Shown here piece after piece: positions 12,418 through 22,815 of a stretch of DNA of 64,000 nucleotides. Source of the stretch: Caprella mutica. Lineage: Eukaryota; Arthropoda; Malacostraca; Amphipoda; Caprellidae. The notes beneath the pieces were generated by a model, which made no database searches, had not been told where the DNA came from, and saw only the letters and a program-made list of their open reading frames with translations. A program made the position numbers and the translations under genes. Position 1 is the first letter of the stretch, and each line of letters begins with the position of its first letter. The stretch spans positions 1 through 64,000 of the forward strand of contig CANNZV010001163.1 of assembly GCA_947561585.1 (NCBI GenBank), in the 5' to 3' direction.

Positions 12418-14438
12418 CTGATGCGAGAAATACAAAATGAGGCTGATTATTGAAATTCGTGATACTATCAAATCTACCTCAGGGTTATTGTAAAAGGTTG
12501 GATTGCGGAAGGTTATATTTTTGGCGGCATTTATGTATTTATTTATAATCTTGTTACTCACATAACTCAAAAAAAATTCAGCTAAACTGCCTGAAATTTG
12601 GCGGAACGATAGGTCATTATACCAGAAACTGGTTGATAAGATTTTGGGAGCAATCGAATTAAAAAAAAAAAGGTTATTCATAATCAATACCTTGTAAACG
12701 ATGATTAAAATATCATTTCTATACAACAGTAATTGATATCGACGATAATTTTATCGTAACTTATCGTATATATAGAACAATTATTGGCTATATCGTCTTT
12801 CTTCGGACACTCCGAATGAAAATGTTCACCGATAATATCTGAAATCTGAAACTATGATTTTTAAGATCAATATTTACAGTAATCGAAAACAATTGATGAT
12901 TTGCTGATTACAAATTGAACACTTATTCCACATCCTTTATTTCATGAAAGCAAAGTAAATATACATTTTTCCAAAGGATGTGAATTTGAATAAGTAGACT
13001 GTAGAGTAATTCTATGATGATATCCCTTTAAAAGTATGTTCACATGGAAATTTGATATCAGCCACAAGCAGTACAGTGAGTTTGAAAGCTACAAAAGAGT
13101 GGAAATGCAAGCGGATATCCCTCCTCTTTTATCTTCCGTGTTTTCCTTTTAGTAGAACTGAAATTATCTATCTACTCTTTTATATATTTTACAGCATCAC
13201 CACATGATATAGTTAGAGATCTTAAATATTATATTGTAGAATTATGAATTATTATTAATTATAATAAAATGATATTTTGTGTCTGTTATTTAATAAATAT
13301 TGAAAAAGTACAGCAAATATACTCTTATTAATATTGTTGAATATGTTTTAACGCTGGTTTTATATAAAATGATTAAATTATTAATCTTAGTAGTTTTGTA
13401 TATAAGTCTAGTTTTTTTTTTTTAAAGTTTCAATTTTTTTAATAAAAAATTTTTCCAAAATTTTTAATGAATTTTTTCCAAATTTTTTTTAACGATTTTT
13501 TTATTGACGAAAAACTGTGTTTCTACAGTGACACACTAACTGTCTATATCAGTACTGCCATAGCTATTAATAACACAACTAGACACTGTCTCGCCCAATC
13601 ACAGGTAACAGTCCATCCTTTTCAATGACAAAGGTGTCTAAGATTTAGGAAGAGTCTGTCAATATATTACCTCTTACCACAGGGTAACTAATTAACTAAA
13701 GTGATTAGGTAACACTTTATGTTTGTGGAGAGGAGAAACACTAATGAAAACAATGTGGGCCTTCTTTGTGTGTTTGTGTTTCATTTCACTGATTAGGAAG
13801 AGAGCAAAGACTTTTAAAATGTCCTGGTGATATCAGAATGCATTTGGTAATGAGTTCAACGGTAATTATATTGATGATCTTTGTGTTATATTAAATTAAT
13901 TATCAACTCCCTATCTATTGATCTTATTATTTATAGATATATTTAAAAATAAATGAATATACTAACAATCTGATGTTCAGTAACTGTTGGATACTCACAT
14001 AATGCATTAGTTGATCAAAGTATCTAATTTAATTATCGGATTGATTTAAATATTTCAATTTATATCTGTTTTCTTTCTATAACAATACCATACATTATAC
14101 AGTAGAACTCTTCTATAGTGAAATCATGCAAAGTGAATGTATAGTCTTTAGAAGTAGCCTCTATAGTGAACTAATTCTCTTTAGTCTACTATAAATGACC
14201 ATCAGTTTTAGAAAAATATTGCCAATTTTATGACAAACAAAAGAAAATTTGTTGACTATACAGGCTACTTCCTCTCCCAGGACACTTCATTCACTATACA
14301 TGATATCATTATAAAGCTGCTCTACTCTATTTTAAATCTATAAACACAAGTTATAAATTAGAAAACTGTTTGAGAATAAGTTATTGTATGTTATTAAATT
14401 ACTGTCACTGCATTTTAACATTATTACTCACTACTCAC
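12418..14438 (-). other. Intron 4
   Basis: AT-rich intron of 2.0 kb. It has a T-rich low-complexity tract at 13405-13495 and a pogo-like MITE at 14100-14327. I see nothing else recognisable. Confidence 0.75.
14100..14327. mobile_element. pogo/Tigger-like MITE
   Basis: A 228-bp element between TA dinucleotides (14098-14099 and 14328-14329). The left end starts CAGTAGAACTCTTCTATAGT and the right end, reverse-complemented, starts GAGTAGAGCAGCTTTATAAT. About 20 of the first 28 bases match. CAGTAGA ends with a TA target and internal CTATAGTGAA are typical of pogo-type non-autonomous copies. It lies 112 bases downstream of the exon 4 donor on the gene strand. Confidence 0.6.
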
Positions 14439-14583
14439 CTGTAACCTTCCTTGCAAGAATTGTCTTTGAATTTACAGGAGTTTTTGCTGTCCTCCAGCCG
14501 CTGGTGACACCAAGGATTCGCTTTGCAAGTCTCAGCAGCGTCAGTGCAGGTGGGAATAAACTGCATGGGGTGCATGTCCACTT
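14439..14583 (-). CDS. Gfrl: GFR alpha-like receptor, coding exon 4 (domain 2, first half)
   Basis: This exon encodes the first half of the second GDNF-receptor/GAS1 domain. Five cysteines occur in segments reading PTCTDAAETCKANPWCHQRL and NSCKFKDNSCKEGY, the same C-x6-C-x5-C opening as domain 1. The acceptor is CTGACAG at 14590-14584. The donor is ACAG then GTGAGT, with GT at 14438-14437. The exon begins with two bases that complete a Glu codon left open by exon 3 and ends in phase 2, with AG left over. Length is 145 nt. A 20-bp tandem array starts about 36 bp upstream of the exon, at the 3' end of intron 3. Confidence 0.92.
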
Positions 14584-14619
14584 CTGTCAGAGAAATGAGT
14601 GTATTCAGAACATATATAA

Positions 14620-15288
14620 GTACATATAGTGTACCCTATGTACTCACAGTGTACCCAATGTACTCACAGGGTACCTAATGTACTCATATTGTACCTAATG
14701 TACTCATAGTGTACCCAATGTACTCACAGTGCACCTAATGTACTCATAGTGTACCTAATGTACTCACAGTGTACCCAATCACAGTGTACCTAATGTACTC
14801 ACAGTGTACCTAATGTACTAACAGTGCACCTAATGTACTCACAGTGTATCTAATGTACTCACAGTGTACCTAATGTACTCACAGTGTACCTAATGTACTC
14901 ACAGTGTACCTAGTGTACTCACAGTGTTCCAAATGTACTCACAGTGTACCTAATGTACTCACAGGTACCTAATGTACTCACAGTGTACCTAATGTACTCA
15001 CAGTGTACCTAATGTATTCACAGTGTACCTAATGTACTCACAGTATACCTAATGTACTCACAGTGTACCTAAAGTACTCACAGTGCACCTAATGTACTCA
15101 CAGTGTTCCTAATGTACTCACAGTGTACCTAATGTATTCACAGTATACCTAATGTACTCACAGTGTACCTAATGTATTCACAGTGTACCTAATGTACTCA
15201 CAGTATACCTAATGTACTCACAGTGTACCTAAAGTACTCACAGTGCACCTAATGTACTCACAGTGTACCTAATGTACTCTAATGTTCC
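14620..15288. repeat. Minisatellite, 20-bp unit, beside exon 4
   Basis: About 33 copies of TACTCACAGTGTACCTAATG with point variants. It begins about 36 bases upstream of exon 4 on the gene strand. On that strand each unit contains GTGAGTA and TTAGGTAC, resembling donor and acceptor motifs. Confidence 0.96.
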
Positions 15289-16282
15289 TAATTATTCCGC
15301 AATTTAGGCTCTCTCAGATGTTTGATGACAATTCTCGTTATTGTTTGGACGATGAGAAGATTACTCAAACCTTTTAAATTACTTTAGTCTCTTACATTTC
15401 CATTATAAAACAGTTTCATTGTATTTTCATTGTAATTGAATCAATTAAATAACTTTAAAAAGTGGTTCACTATTGAGCCAGAGTATATAGTGTTACTTTT
15501 ATATACATTTTTGTGTCTACATGGCCGATAATTTGATCGATTTCAGTAATAGAGTGATGATAAAAACAATATAACTAAAGATTTAGTGTCTATAGTAATT
15601 CCTGATGATTTTTCTTCTCAGTTAGATTTATCGCGGTTCAATAATTGAGTTTCTCTCGGAATTATTTTTAAAGAACTAACAATTATTTATTATACAACAA
15701 TATTAAATTTTATCATACATTTTTCGTCTACAGATATAAATATTACAATTAATTGAATTAAGAGAAATAATTGTGAGTAATACCACTGACAAATAATGTA
15801 CTCTAGTATTATGTTATTTTTAGTTGGTAGCATAACAAATTAGGTATAACTGTTTATGCTAATCTTTGGCGGCGTTATTTAGTATAACTATATCTGCCTA
15901 ATATCCTCATATAAGTATATTCACGACACCCGTTCATTCGCAAGGTTTACCGTATATATAATTCCCTAATAGTTGTTACTCCACATGATAAATTGCTCTA
16001 AAACATCTCTTGACAGCATAAAAGTCATCTTGAGATGGAAATTTGGCATGCCTTTTTGCAAGACAATCGAATTTGTCGACAGGGGCTTTTCAGAAGTTTT
16101 TGAAAGGCTTCAATTCTGGTTAAGATTTTTGAAGTTGCCGTCAACTTGATAATGGAGTTGAATCGGTTGTAAATAGATTGGAGTAGCATTTAATTAAGGG
16201 ATACTTGCATAAAATTATTTGGATTTTATAAACATTGACATAATTGTAAAATAAACATCTATGGCAAGTAAGATTTATTCCT

Positions 16283-16348
16283 GGGATATTAAGGGAAAAT
16301 CCCAAGGAATAAATATTTATTCCTTGGGATATTTCCTTAATATCATAT
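16283..16348. repeat. Long perfect-core palindrome
   Basis: It is centred on AAATATTT, with arms TCCCAAGGAAT and ATTCCTTGGGA (30 bp perfect at the core). The pairing extends outward through ATTAAGG and CCTTAAT. It probably forms a hairpin and may be a short MITE. Confidence 0.75.
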
Positions 16349-16619
16349 AGGAGTTAATTTTTCCTGCGTGGGGATATCAATATTTTGTTAGTCAGTTTTT
16401 CATATAGTGTTGATACGTTAAATATAGGCGATAATAATTGTTAAATGTTTCCACTATTTAATTCCCTAAGTATAAACTTCTCTGCTACGAATGCTAAGTA
16501 GTTACGTCAAAATGGGCGGCTAAGTTATATCTCTCCACACTCTAATAATTATGTAAATGAGTTGACTAGCTAGAACTCGGACAAATTATTTAGCCAAGCC
16601 TCGACTCTCGAAAAGTCAC

Positions 16620-17460
16620 TTGAAATTACTGAAGCTTGCTACCACTGGAAATGGGCCTCAAGACGCTATTGAAAAACCACTTGGAATAAGCATAAAGAAG
16701 CTACTGAAAAATCATAGGAAATTAATGGAATTAGGCTGTTGAATAACCATTGAAGAACAGCACAAATGTGCTGCTGAAAAACCAGTGGAAATTAGTGGAA
16801 TTAGGCTGCTGAAAAACAAGTGGAAATAAACTTAAATATGCTTCTGATAAATCAGTCGGAGCAAGTAATGAAAACGAACCAGAAATGGACCAAGTAAATA
16901 TAATGGGCCAGAAATGAAGCTAGTAAAGTTAACGGACCAGAAAACTTTTTTTAGTTTTAAAAAATATTAGCTTTATAATTTTTCAATATACAAATTTATA
17001 AATGATAATATTAATGATTATTCATTAATTTTGCATATTTTATTAAATGTTTTGAAGTTGTGAAGGACAAGTTTTAAAAAGATGAAAAAAAAATCAGCTT
17101 AAATCCTTTAATGTGGTATTTATGATTGTAATATTATGTTCTTATTCCAATTATTTGTCAAATATTAATAATTTAACCAAGTAAACAAAACGGACCAGAA
17201 TTTAACTAAGTAAAGATAACGGACTCTGGTCCGCTATCTTTACTTTCTCCAATCTGTGGAAATTAGTGGAATTAGGGTATTGGTACTCCAGTGGAAATAA
17301 GCATAAATAAGCAACTGAAAAACCAGTGCAAATTAGTAAAATTAAGCTGATGAAAAACCAATGGATATAAGCATAAATAAGCAACTGAAAAACCAGTAGA
17401 AGAAAACTTAAATATTCCACTGATAAATCAGTAAAATAAGTCTAAATATACTGACAAAAT
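16620..17460. repeat. Degenerate dispersed repeat in two blocks, with hairpin
   Basis: Blocks 16620-16935 and 17175-17460 share phrases such as GTGGAAATTAGTGGAATTAG, AAACCAGT and ACGGACCAGAA. They are separated by AT-rich DNA. At 17208-17247 AAGTAAAGATAACGGAC pairs with GTCCGCTATCTTTACTT. The arrangement suggests an old foldback-type element, but I could not define its ends. Confidence 0.55.
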
Positions 17461-17717
17461 TAAACGGGCAACACCCCTGGTTTTTCTTATCACAAGTATG
17501 CTTCATTTAATTTGGATGTTTGTTATATATACATGAATACCTATGGAATTTACTTAAGAATTGTTTTTTAAAAAATAGTCTAAAGAATTTAATTGAAATT
17601 AAAAATTGTCAATATAAAAATTTTTAATTGCATTTGAGATGCTATGTAATGAGAATATTTTTAAAATTAATATATTTTTTTCTATAATGGTACTTCACCT
17701 TACATAAAATCTTAATG

Positions 17718-18408
17718 AGTACCACTCTATTCACATCAGTACCACTCTATCCACATCAGTACCACTCTATCCACATCAGTACCACTCTATCCACATCAGT
17801 ACCACTCTATCCACATCTGTACCACTCTATCCACATCAGTACCACTCTATCCACATCAGTACCACTCTATCCACATCAGTACCACTCTATCCACATCAGT
17901 ACCACTCTATCCACATCAGTACCACTCTATCCACATCAGTACCACTCTAACCACATCAGTACCACTCTATCCACATCAGTACCACTCTATCCACATCAGT
18001 ACCACTCTATCCACATCAGTACCACTCTATCCACATCAGTACCACTCTATCCACATCAGTACCACTCTATCCACATCAGTACCACTCTATCCACATCAGT
18101 ACCACTCTATCCACATCAGTACCACTATAACCACATCAGTACCACTCTATCCACATCAGTACCACTCTATCCACATCAGTACCACTCTATCCACATCAGT
18201 ACCACTCTATCCACATCAGTACCACTCTATCCACATCAGTACCACTCTATCCACATCAGTACCACTCTATCCACATCAGTACCACTCTATCCACATCAGT
18301 ACCACTCTATCCACATCAGTACCACTCTATCCACACCAGTACCACTCTATACACATCAGAACCACTCTATCCACATCAGTACCACTCTATCCACATCAGT
18401 ACAACTTA
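17718..18408. repeat. Minisatellite, 20-bp unit, about 34 copies
   Basis: Very regular copies of AGTACCACTCTATCCACATC. Only a few point variants occur (for example CTAACC at 17949 and ATAACC at 18127), so the array is young or well homogenised. The 246-residue open frame over it is a product of the repeat: three units make a 20-codon period. Confidence 0.97.
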
Positions 18409-18544
18409 TCCACAACTTTATCCACAATAATTGGCTTCATCTTTCCGTGCTTTAGCTGTTGAATAAATTACCGAAGCAATGCAAGTGAAATATCAGACAG
18501 TTTAAGAGTCGCTCTTAAGTGATATGCGCTATTAACCGCCATAA

Positions 18545-18990
18545 GGACCACGTGGAACCATCCTACCGCTTTATTTTATTGCAACTTTTAGTTTATTTCG
18601 AGTACTCGATTGAAGCTACTTTCAAGATTAGAGTACATAAATAAAGTATGTAATATAGTATTAGAGTACATAAATAAAGTATATAATATAGTATTGGAGT
18701 ACATAAATCAAGTATGTAATATAGTATTAGAGTACATAAATAGGGTATGCAATATGGTATTAGAGTATGTAGATATTGCTATAGATTTTGTGTAAGGTAG
18801 TCAGATAAAAGATTTACTTCATTTAATAGTAAAATTGATAAACTTTTGGAGATGAATTAGAATATTTCATTAACAAGTCTATGGAGATTACTACAAACAT
18901 TTGATTAACTTTCCACATCCATATCGTAATGTTTTCTTCATTTCATCAAAAATATTGGGTTTATAATTGAAAAAAAAATGGAAATCTTTT
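18545..18990 (+). mobile_element. Dispersed repeat with internal 33-bp minisatellite, copy A
   Basis: The core is about 4.5 copies of a 33-bp unit containing TTAGAGTACATAAATAAAGT (18622-18775). Both flanks (for example TCGAGTACTCGATTGAAGCT before it and AACAAGTCTATGGAGATTAC after it) match, in reverse complement, the flanks of the array at 26636-27133. The two copies are therefore one transposon-like family with a built-in tandem repeat. I see no coding capacity. Confidence 0.8.
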
Positions 18991-19109
18991 TAAGCACAGG
19001 AAAAATTATAACTTAAAATAAGATTTATACAATTAATGGTTTCTTTCCATTTCAATGATATGATGTGGGTAATAACTACCTATTTTTGGAGTTAAGTATT
19101 AATATCTTT

Positions 19110-19245
19110 AACTAAACTGAAAGATAAATAGGGTAAAGGGTCAATCACTCAATAGAATTTTTACTCATAGAGAATAATGTAGTTTGAGTAAGCGATTAAA
19201 GAGTTTCAGTGGTAGATAGCCCCTTTACTCTATATGCCTAAATGA
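19110..19245. mobile_element. Possible small MITE with GGGTAAAGGG ends
   Basis: AAATAGGGTAAAGGGTC at the left and GCCCCTTTACTCTATATGCC at the right are near inverted repeats. A similar pair, with the shared phrase GTGGTAGATAG before CCTTTACT, occurs around 60240-60400. The family is short and non-coding. Confidence 0.45.
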
Positions 19246-19437
19246 AATTTCTCCATGATATGTATGCCCTACTGGATAAGTTATTTATATATGAATATGC
19301 ATATTAATTTACTTAGGAACTGGTCTTTTTAAAAAAAAACTTCATTGATCAATAAGCTAATTGCGAATAGAAATGTTCAATATAACATGTTAGATAGGAA
19401 CTTTACTCTATTTCTCTTCAATTTTAACATCTCCTAC

Positions 19438-19608
19438 CTTTTCTGCGCACGAAGACACAGGGATGGTCGAAAAGTAGGTCCCTGAAGGCGTTACATTTTG
19501 GGTCCAGCTTTGGTTCCTTGCAGAGGCAGGTGGGTTGGAACCAGTCAAAGGAGGAGAGGGTCCTCAGAGCCGCCTGGCACCTGGACACTGTCACCGTGGA
19601 GCAGGCCA
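19438..19608 (-). CDS. Gfrl: GFR alpha-like receptor, coding exon 3 (domain 1, second half)
   Basis: This exon completes cysteine-rich domain 1. It contributes six cysteines, in segments including VACSTVTVSRCQAALRTL, PTCLCKEP, PKCNAF and HPCVFV. The CLC pair followed by a basic stretch and a further Cys is typical of GFR alpha domains. With the four cysteines of exon 2, domain 1 has ten, the usual number. The acceptor is CCCCCAG at 19615-19609 with a strong pyrimidine tract. The donor is AAAG then GTAGGA, with GT at 19437-19436. The exon starts by completing a split Val codon and ends in phase 1. At 171 nt it is 56 complete codons plus two split ones. It is visibly richer in G and C than the introns around it. 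Confidence 0.92.
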
Positions 19609-22600
19609 CTGGGGGAGGAGTGGAGGAGTGATTAGTGGGGGGAGTGGTTAGTGGTCTTTGCAGTACATTTAAAGAAAAAAGGATTTCCCACAAAAAAATA
19701 CACTCTATTATTTATTCATTAAATAAGTTTGCTTTAAATAGAAAAATATTTACGCACTAGTACGTATTTTTAATGCAAGGCTTTTATATCATTTATTCAA
19801 TATTATGCTTGCACATTCTAGTAAACTTTTTCATTAGAATTTTTAAGCATAATAATGAATAAAATAAACGCGTATTTCTATTTATAGCCACCTTTTTCAT
19901 TTTTAAATAGAGTGTACTTTTTCATGTGACATACTTTATTCTACTCTTTGTTATGAACTACAGTAGTCATTAGTGCAATCAATGTGAAATATTAGTATTG
20001 TTATTTACTGTTATAATCATTGGATTATAATTCTTCACGAAGGAATTAATACCATAACTCACTGCATGCTGTCTTAATGCATTAAAAGGTAGAGGGAAAT
20101 CTGTACAAAAGAAGAGAGTGAGTAACTCTATACCAGATACTTAGGGGAAACTTACAGGGGAAACTTACAGGGGAAACTAACAGCGGAAACTAACAGGGGA
20201 AACTTACAGGGGAAACTTACAGGGGAAACTTACAGGGGAAACTTACAGGGGAAACTTACAGGGGAAACTTACCGGGGAAACTTACAGGGGAAACTTTCAG
20301 GGGAAACTTACAGAGGAAACTTACAGGGGGAACTTACAGGGGAAACTTGCAGGGGAAACTTGCAGGAGGAACTTACAGGGGAAACTTACAGGGGAAACTT
20401 ACAGGGGGAACTTACAGGGGAAACTTGCAGGGGAAACTTACAGGGGAAACTTACAGGGGAAACTTACAGGGGAAACTTTCAGAGGAAACTTACAGAGGAA
20501 ACTTACAGGGGGAACTTACAGGGGAAACTTGCAGGGGAAACTTGCAGGAGGAACTTACAGGGGAAACTTACAGGGGAAACTTACAGGGGGAACTTACAGG
20601 GGAAACTTGCAGGGGAAACTTACAGGGGAAACTTACAGGGGAAACTTACAGGGGAAACTTACAGGGGAAACTTGCAGAGGAAACTTGCAGAGGAAACTTA
20701 CAAGGGAAACTTGCAGGGGAAACTTACAGGGAAAACTTGCAGGGGAAAGTTACAGGGGAAACTTACAAGGGAAACTTACAGGGGAAACTTGCAGTGGAAA
20801 CTTACAGGGGAAACTTGCAGTGGAAACTCACAGGGGAAACTTACAGGGGAAACTTGCAGGGGAAACTTGCAGGGGAAACTTACAGGGAAAACTTGCAGGG
20901 GAAAGTTACAGGGGAAACTTACAAGGGAAACTTACAGGGGAAACTTGCAGTGGAAACTTACAGGAGAAACTTAAAGGGGAAACTTGCAGTGGAAACTTAC
21001 AGGAGAAACTTAAAGGGGAAACTTGCAGGGGAAACTTGCAGGGGAAGCTTGCAGGGGAAACTAACAGGGGAAACTTACAGGAAAAACTTGCAGAGGAAAC
21101 TTAATGGGGAAACTTACAGGGGAAAATTGCAGGGAAACTTAATGGGGAAACTTGCTGGGGAAAATTGCAGGGGAAACTTACAGGGGAAAGTTGCAAGGGA
21201 AACTTAATGGGGAAACTTGCAGGGAAAACTGGAAACTTGCAGGGGGAAAATCAAGAATTTCCATAAGACTGTACCACATTACTGTATAATTTCGTGTTAT
21301 ATATCAATCCATTGTGTGTTCGTCAGATCGAAAAGATTCCTTCATAAATTTTTTCAATTTAAGATTCTGTAGTAGCATGGGAAAATATTTTCTCTTAGCC
21401 ATAACTAAGAATGGGAAGGTAAAACTCTTAGAGTGATTATGAAAAAAAGCTACAATGTTTGTGTTTACAGTCTAGCAAGGAGAATTTTTTTCCTTCATTG
21501 TGATACAAAAACTAGAGATTTAATTTTCAAATTTAACCATTTATTTTCAGACCCACTTTCTGAGTACTGCAACGTTCCCTAGAATTGATATGATCTCCAT
21601 CTTAACCTGAATAACTAGTGCCACATTGACCAAATACTTGGAATTAAATACTAAGCAGTTGCTAGTTATGTTCTACCCCTAATAATAAGGCTCTGTTAAT
21701 TACTAAACATAGTAAAGTATTCCCTGTGGGTGGGCAGACCTCGCACTAAATTATGCAGGAACTTTCTTAATCCTAATGTCAGCTGAGATACAGAGATAAT
21801 GAAGAAAACAGATAAATAGGTAATATAATGAACTGTGATGAATACTCACCTAGCAGTGACTACTCACCTAGCAGTGACTACTCACCTAGCAGTGACTACT
21901 CACCTAGCAGTGACTACTCACCTAGCAGTGAATACTCACCTAGCAGTGACTGCTCACCAAGCAGTGACTACTCACCTAGCAATGACTACTCACCTAGCAG
22001 TGACTACTCACCTAGCAGTGACTACTCACCTAGCAGTGACTACTCACCTAGCAGTGACTACTCACCTAGCAGTGACTACTCACCTAGCAGTGACTACTCA
22101 CCTAGCAATGACTACTCACCTAGCAGTGACTACTCACCTAGCAGTGACTACTCACCAAGCAGTGACTACTCACCTAGCAATGACTACTCACCTAGCAGTG
22201 ACTACTCACCTAGCAGTGACTACTCACCTAGCAGTGACTACTCACCTAGCAATGACTACTCACCTAGCAGTGACTACTCACCTAGCAGTGACTACTCACC
22301 TAGCAGTGACTACTCACCTAGCAGTGACTACTCACCTAGCAGTGACTACTCACCTAGCAGTGACTACTCACCTAGCAGTGACTACTCACCTAGCAGTGAC
22401 TACTCACCTAGCAGTGACTACTCACCTAGCAGTGACTACTCACCTAGCAGTGACTACTCACTTAGCAGTGACTACTCACCTAGCAGTGACTACTCACCTA
22501 GCAGTGACTACTCACCTAGCAGTGACTACTCACCTAGCAGTGACTACTCACCTAGCAGTGACTACTCACCTAGCAATGACTACTCACCTAGCAGTGACTA

Positions 22601-22695
22601 CTCACCTAGCAGTGACTACTCACCTAGCAGTGAATACTCACCTAGCAGTGACTACTCACCTAGCAGTGACTACTCACCTAGCAGTGACTACTCAC
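19609..22695 (-). other. Intron 2
   Basis: Two large arrays (20149-21249 and 21841-22699) make up about two thirds of this intron. Both carry 5' splice-site motifs on the gene strand. The pieces 19620-20148 and 21250-21840 are AT-rich with nothing else recognisable. Confidence 0.8.
20149..21249. repeat. Minisatellite, 13-bp unit, about 85 copies
   Basis: The unit is AAACTTACAGGGG, with TTGCAGG, GAGGAAAC and AGTGGAAAC variants. Blocks recur at constant offsets: 182 bp (14 units) between 20311 and 20493, and 156 bp (12 units) between 20731 and 20887. On the gene strand units with CTTAC read CCTGTAAGTTT, so GTAAGT is repeated dozens of times. Open frames of 190-286 residues arise because three units make 39 bases. 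Confidence 0.97.
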
Positions 22696-22699
22696 CTAG
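21841..22699. repeat. Minisatellite, 18-bp unit, includes the exon 2 donor
   Basis: About 48 copies of CTCACCTAGCAGTGACTA. On the gene strand this reads CTAGGTGAGTAGTCACTG, so every copy contains AGGTGAGT, a strong 5' splice-site match. The copy nearest exon 2 is the real donor: exon 2 ends CTAG and the intron begins GTGAG. Occasional variants (AGCAATGAC, CACCAAGCAG, one CACTTAGC) recur in blocks. Confidence 0.97.
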
Positions 22700-22815
22700 T
22701 TCAGGTCCACATAGAGATGGTATGACTCTCAGTACAGCAGAGCAGTTTATGTTCTCATCGCAAATTCTCTTCGCCTCCAAACAGTTGTAGGTGGTAGGTT
22801 CTCTCTGGCCATAAC
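22696..22815 (-). CDS. Gfrl: GFR alpha-like receptor, coding exon 2 (domain 1, first half)
   Basis: This exon encodes the first half of the first GDNF-receptor/GAS1 cysteine-rich domain. Its 39 complete codons contain four cysteines in the family spacing, in segments reading YNCLEAKRICDENINCSAV and SLCGPEL. They resemble the C-x6-C-x5-C start of vertebrate GFR alpha domains. NCS is a possible N-glycosylation sequon. The acceptor is CGCAG at 22820-22816. The donor is CTAG followed by GTGAGT, with GT at 22695-22694. Both flanking introns are phase 1, matching exons 1 and 3. The last four exon bases, CTAG, belong to the first unit of the 18-bp tandem array that fills the start of intron 2, so the exon border lies inside a minisatellite. 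Confidence 0.9.

Larger units (their letters stand above)
14584..19437 (-). other. Intron 3
   Basis: It contains the 20-bp arrays at 14620-15288 and 17718-18408, palindromes at 16283-16348 and 17208-17247, degenerate repeats at 16620-16935 and 17175-17460, and a dispersed repeat carrying a 33-bp array (18545-18990). The stretches 15290-16270 and 19000-19110 show nothing recognisable. Confidence 0.75.

Noticed and set aside
20347..21207. Gly/Glu/Lys-rich 286-residue frame that looks like a repeat protein
   Set aside because: A 13-bp minisatellite read as a 39-base period; overlapping frames encode the same kind of peptide.
21828..22790. 320-residue frame of YSPSSD repeats, resembling an RNA polymerase II tail or a structural protein
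   Set aside because: It is the antisense reading of the 18-bp array beside exon 2; the period divides by three so every frame tends to stay open. No domain or true start supports it.
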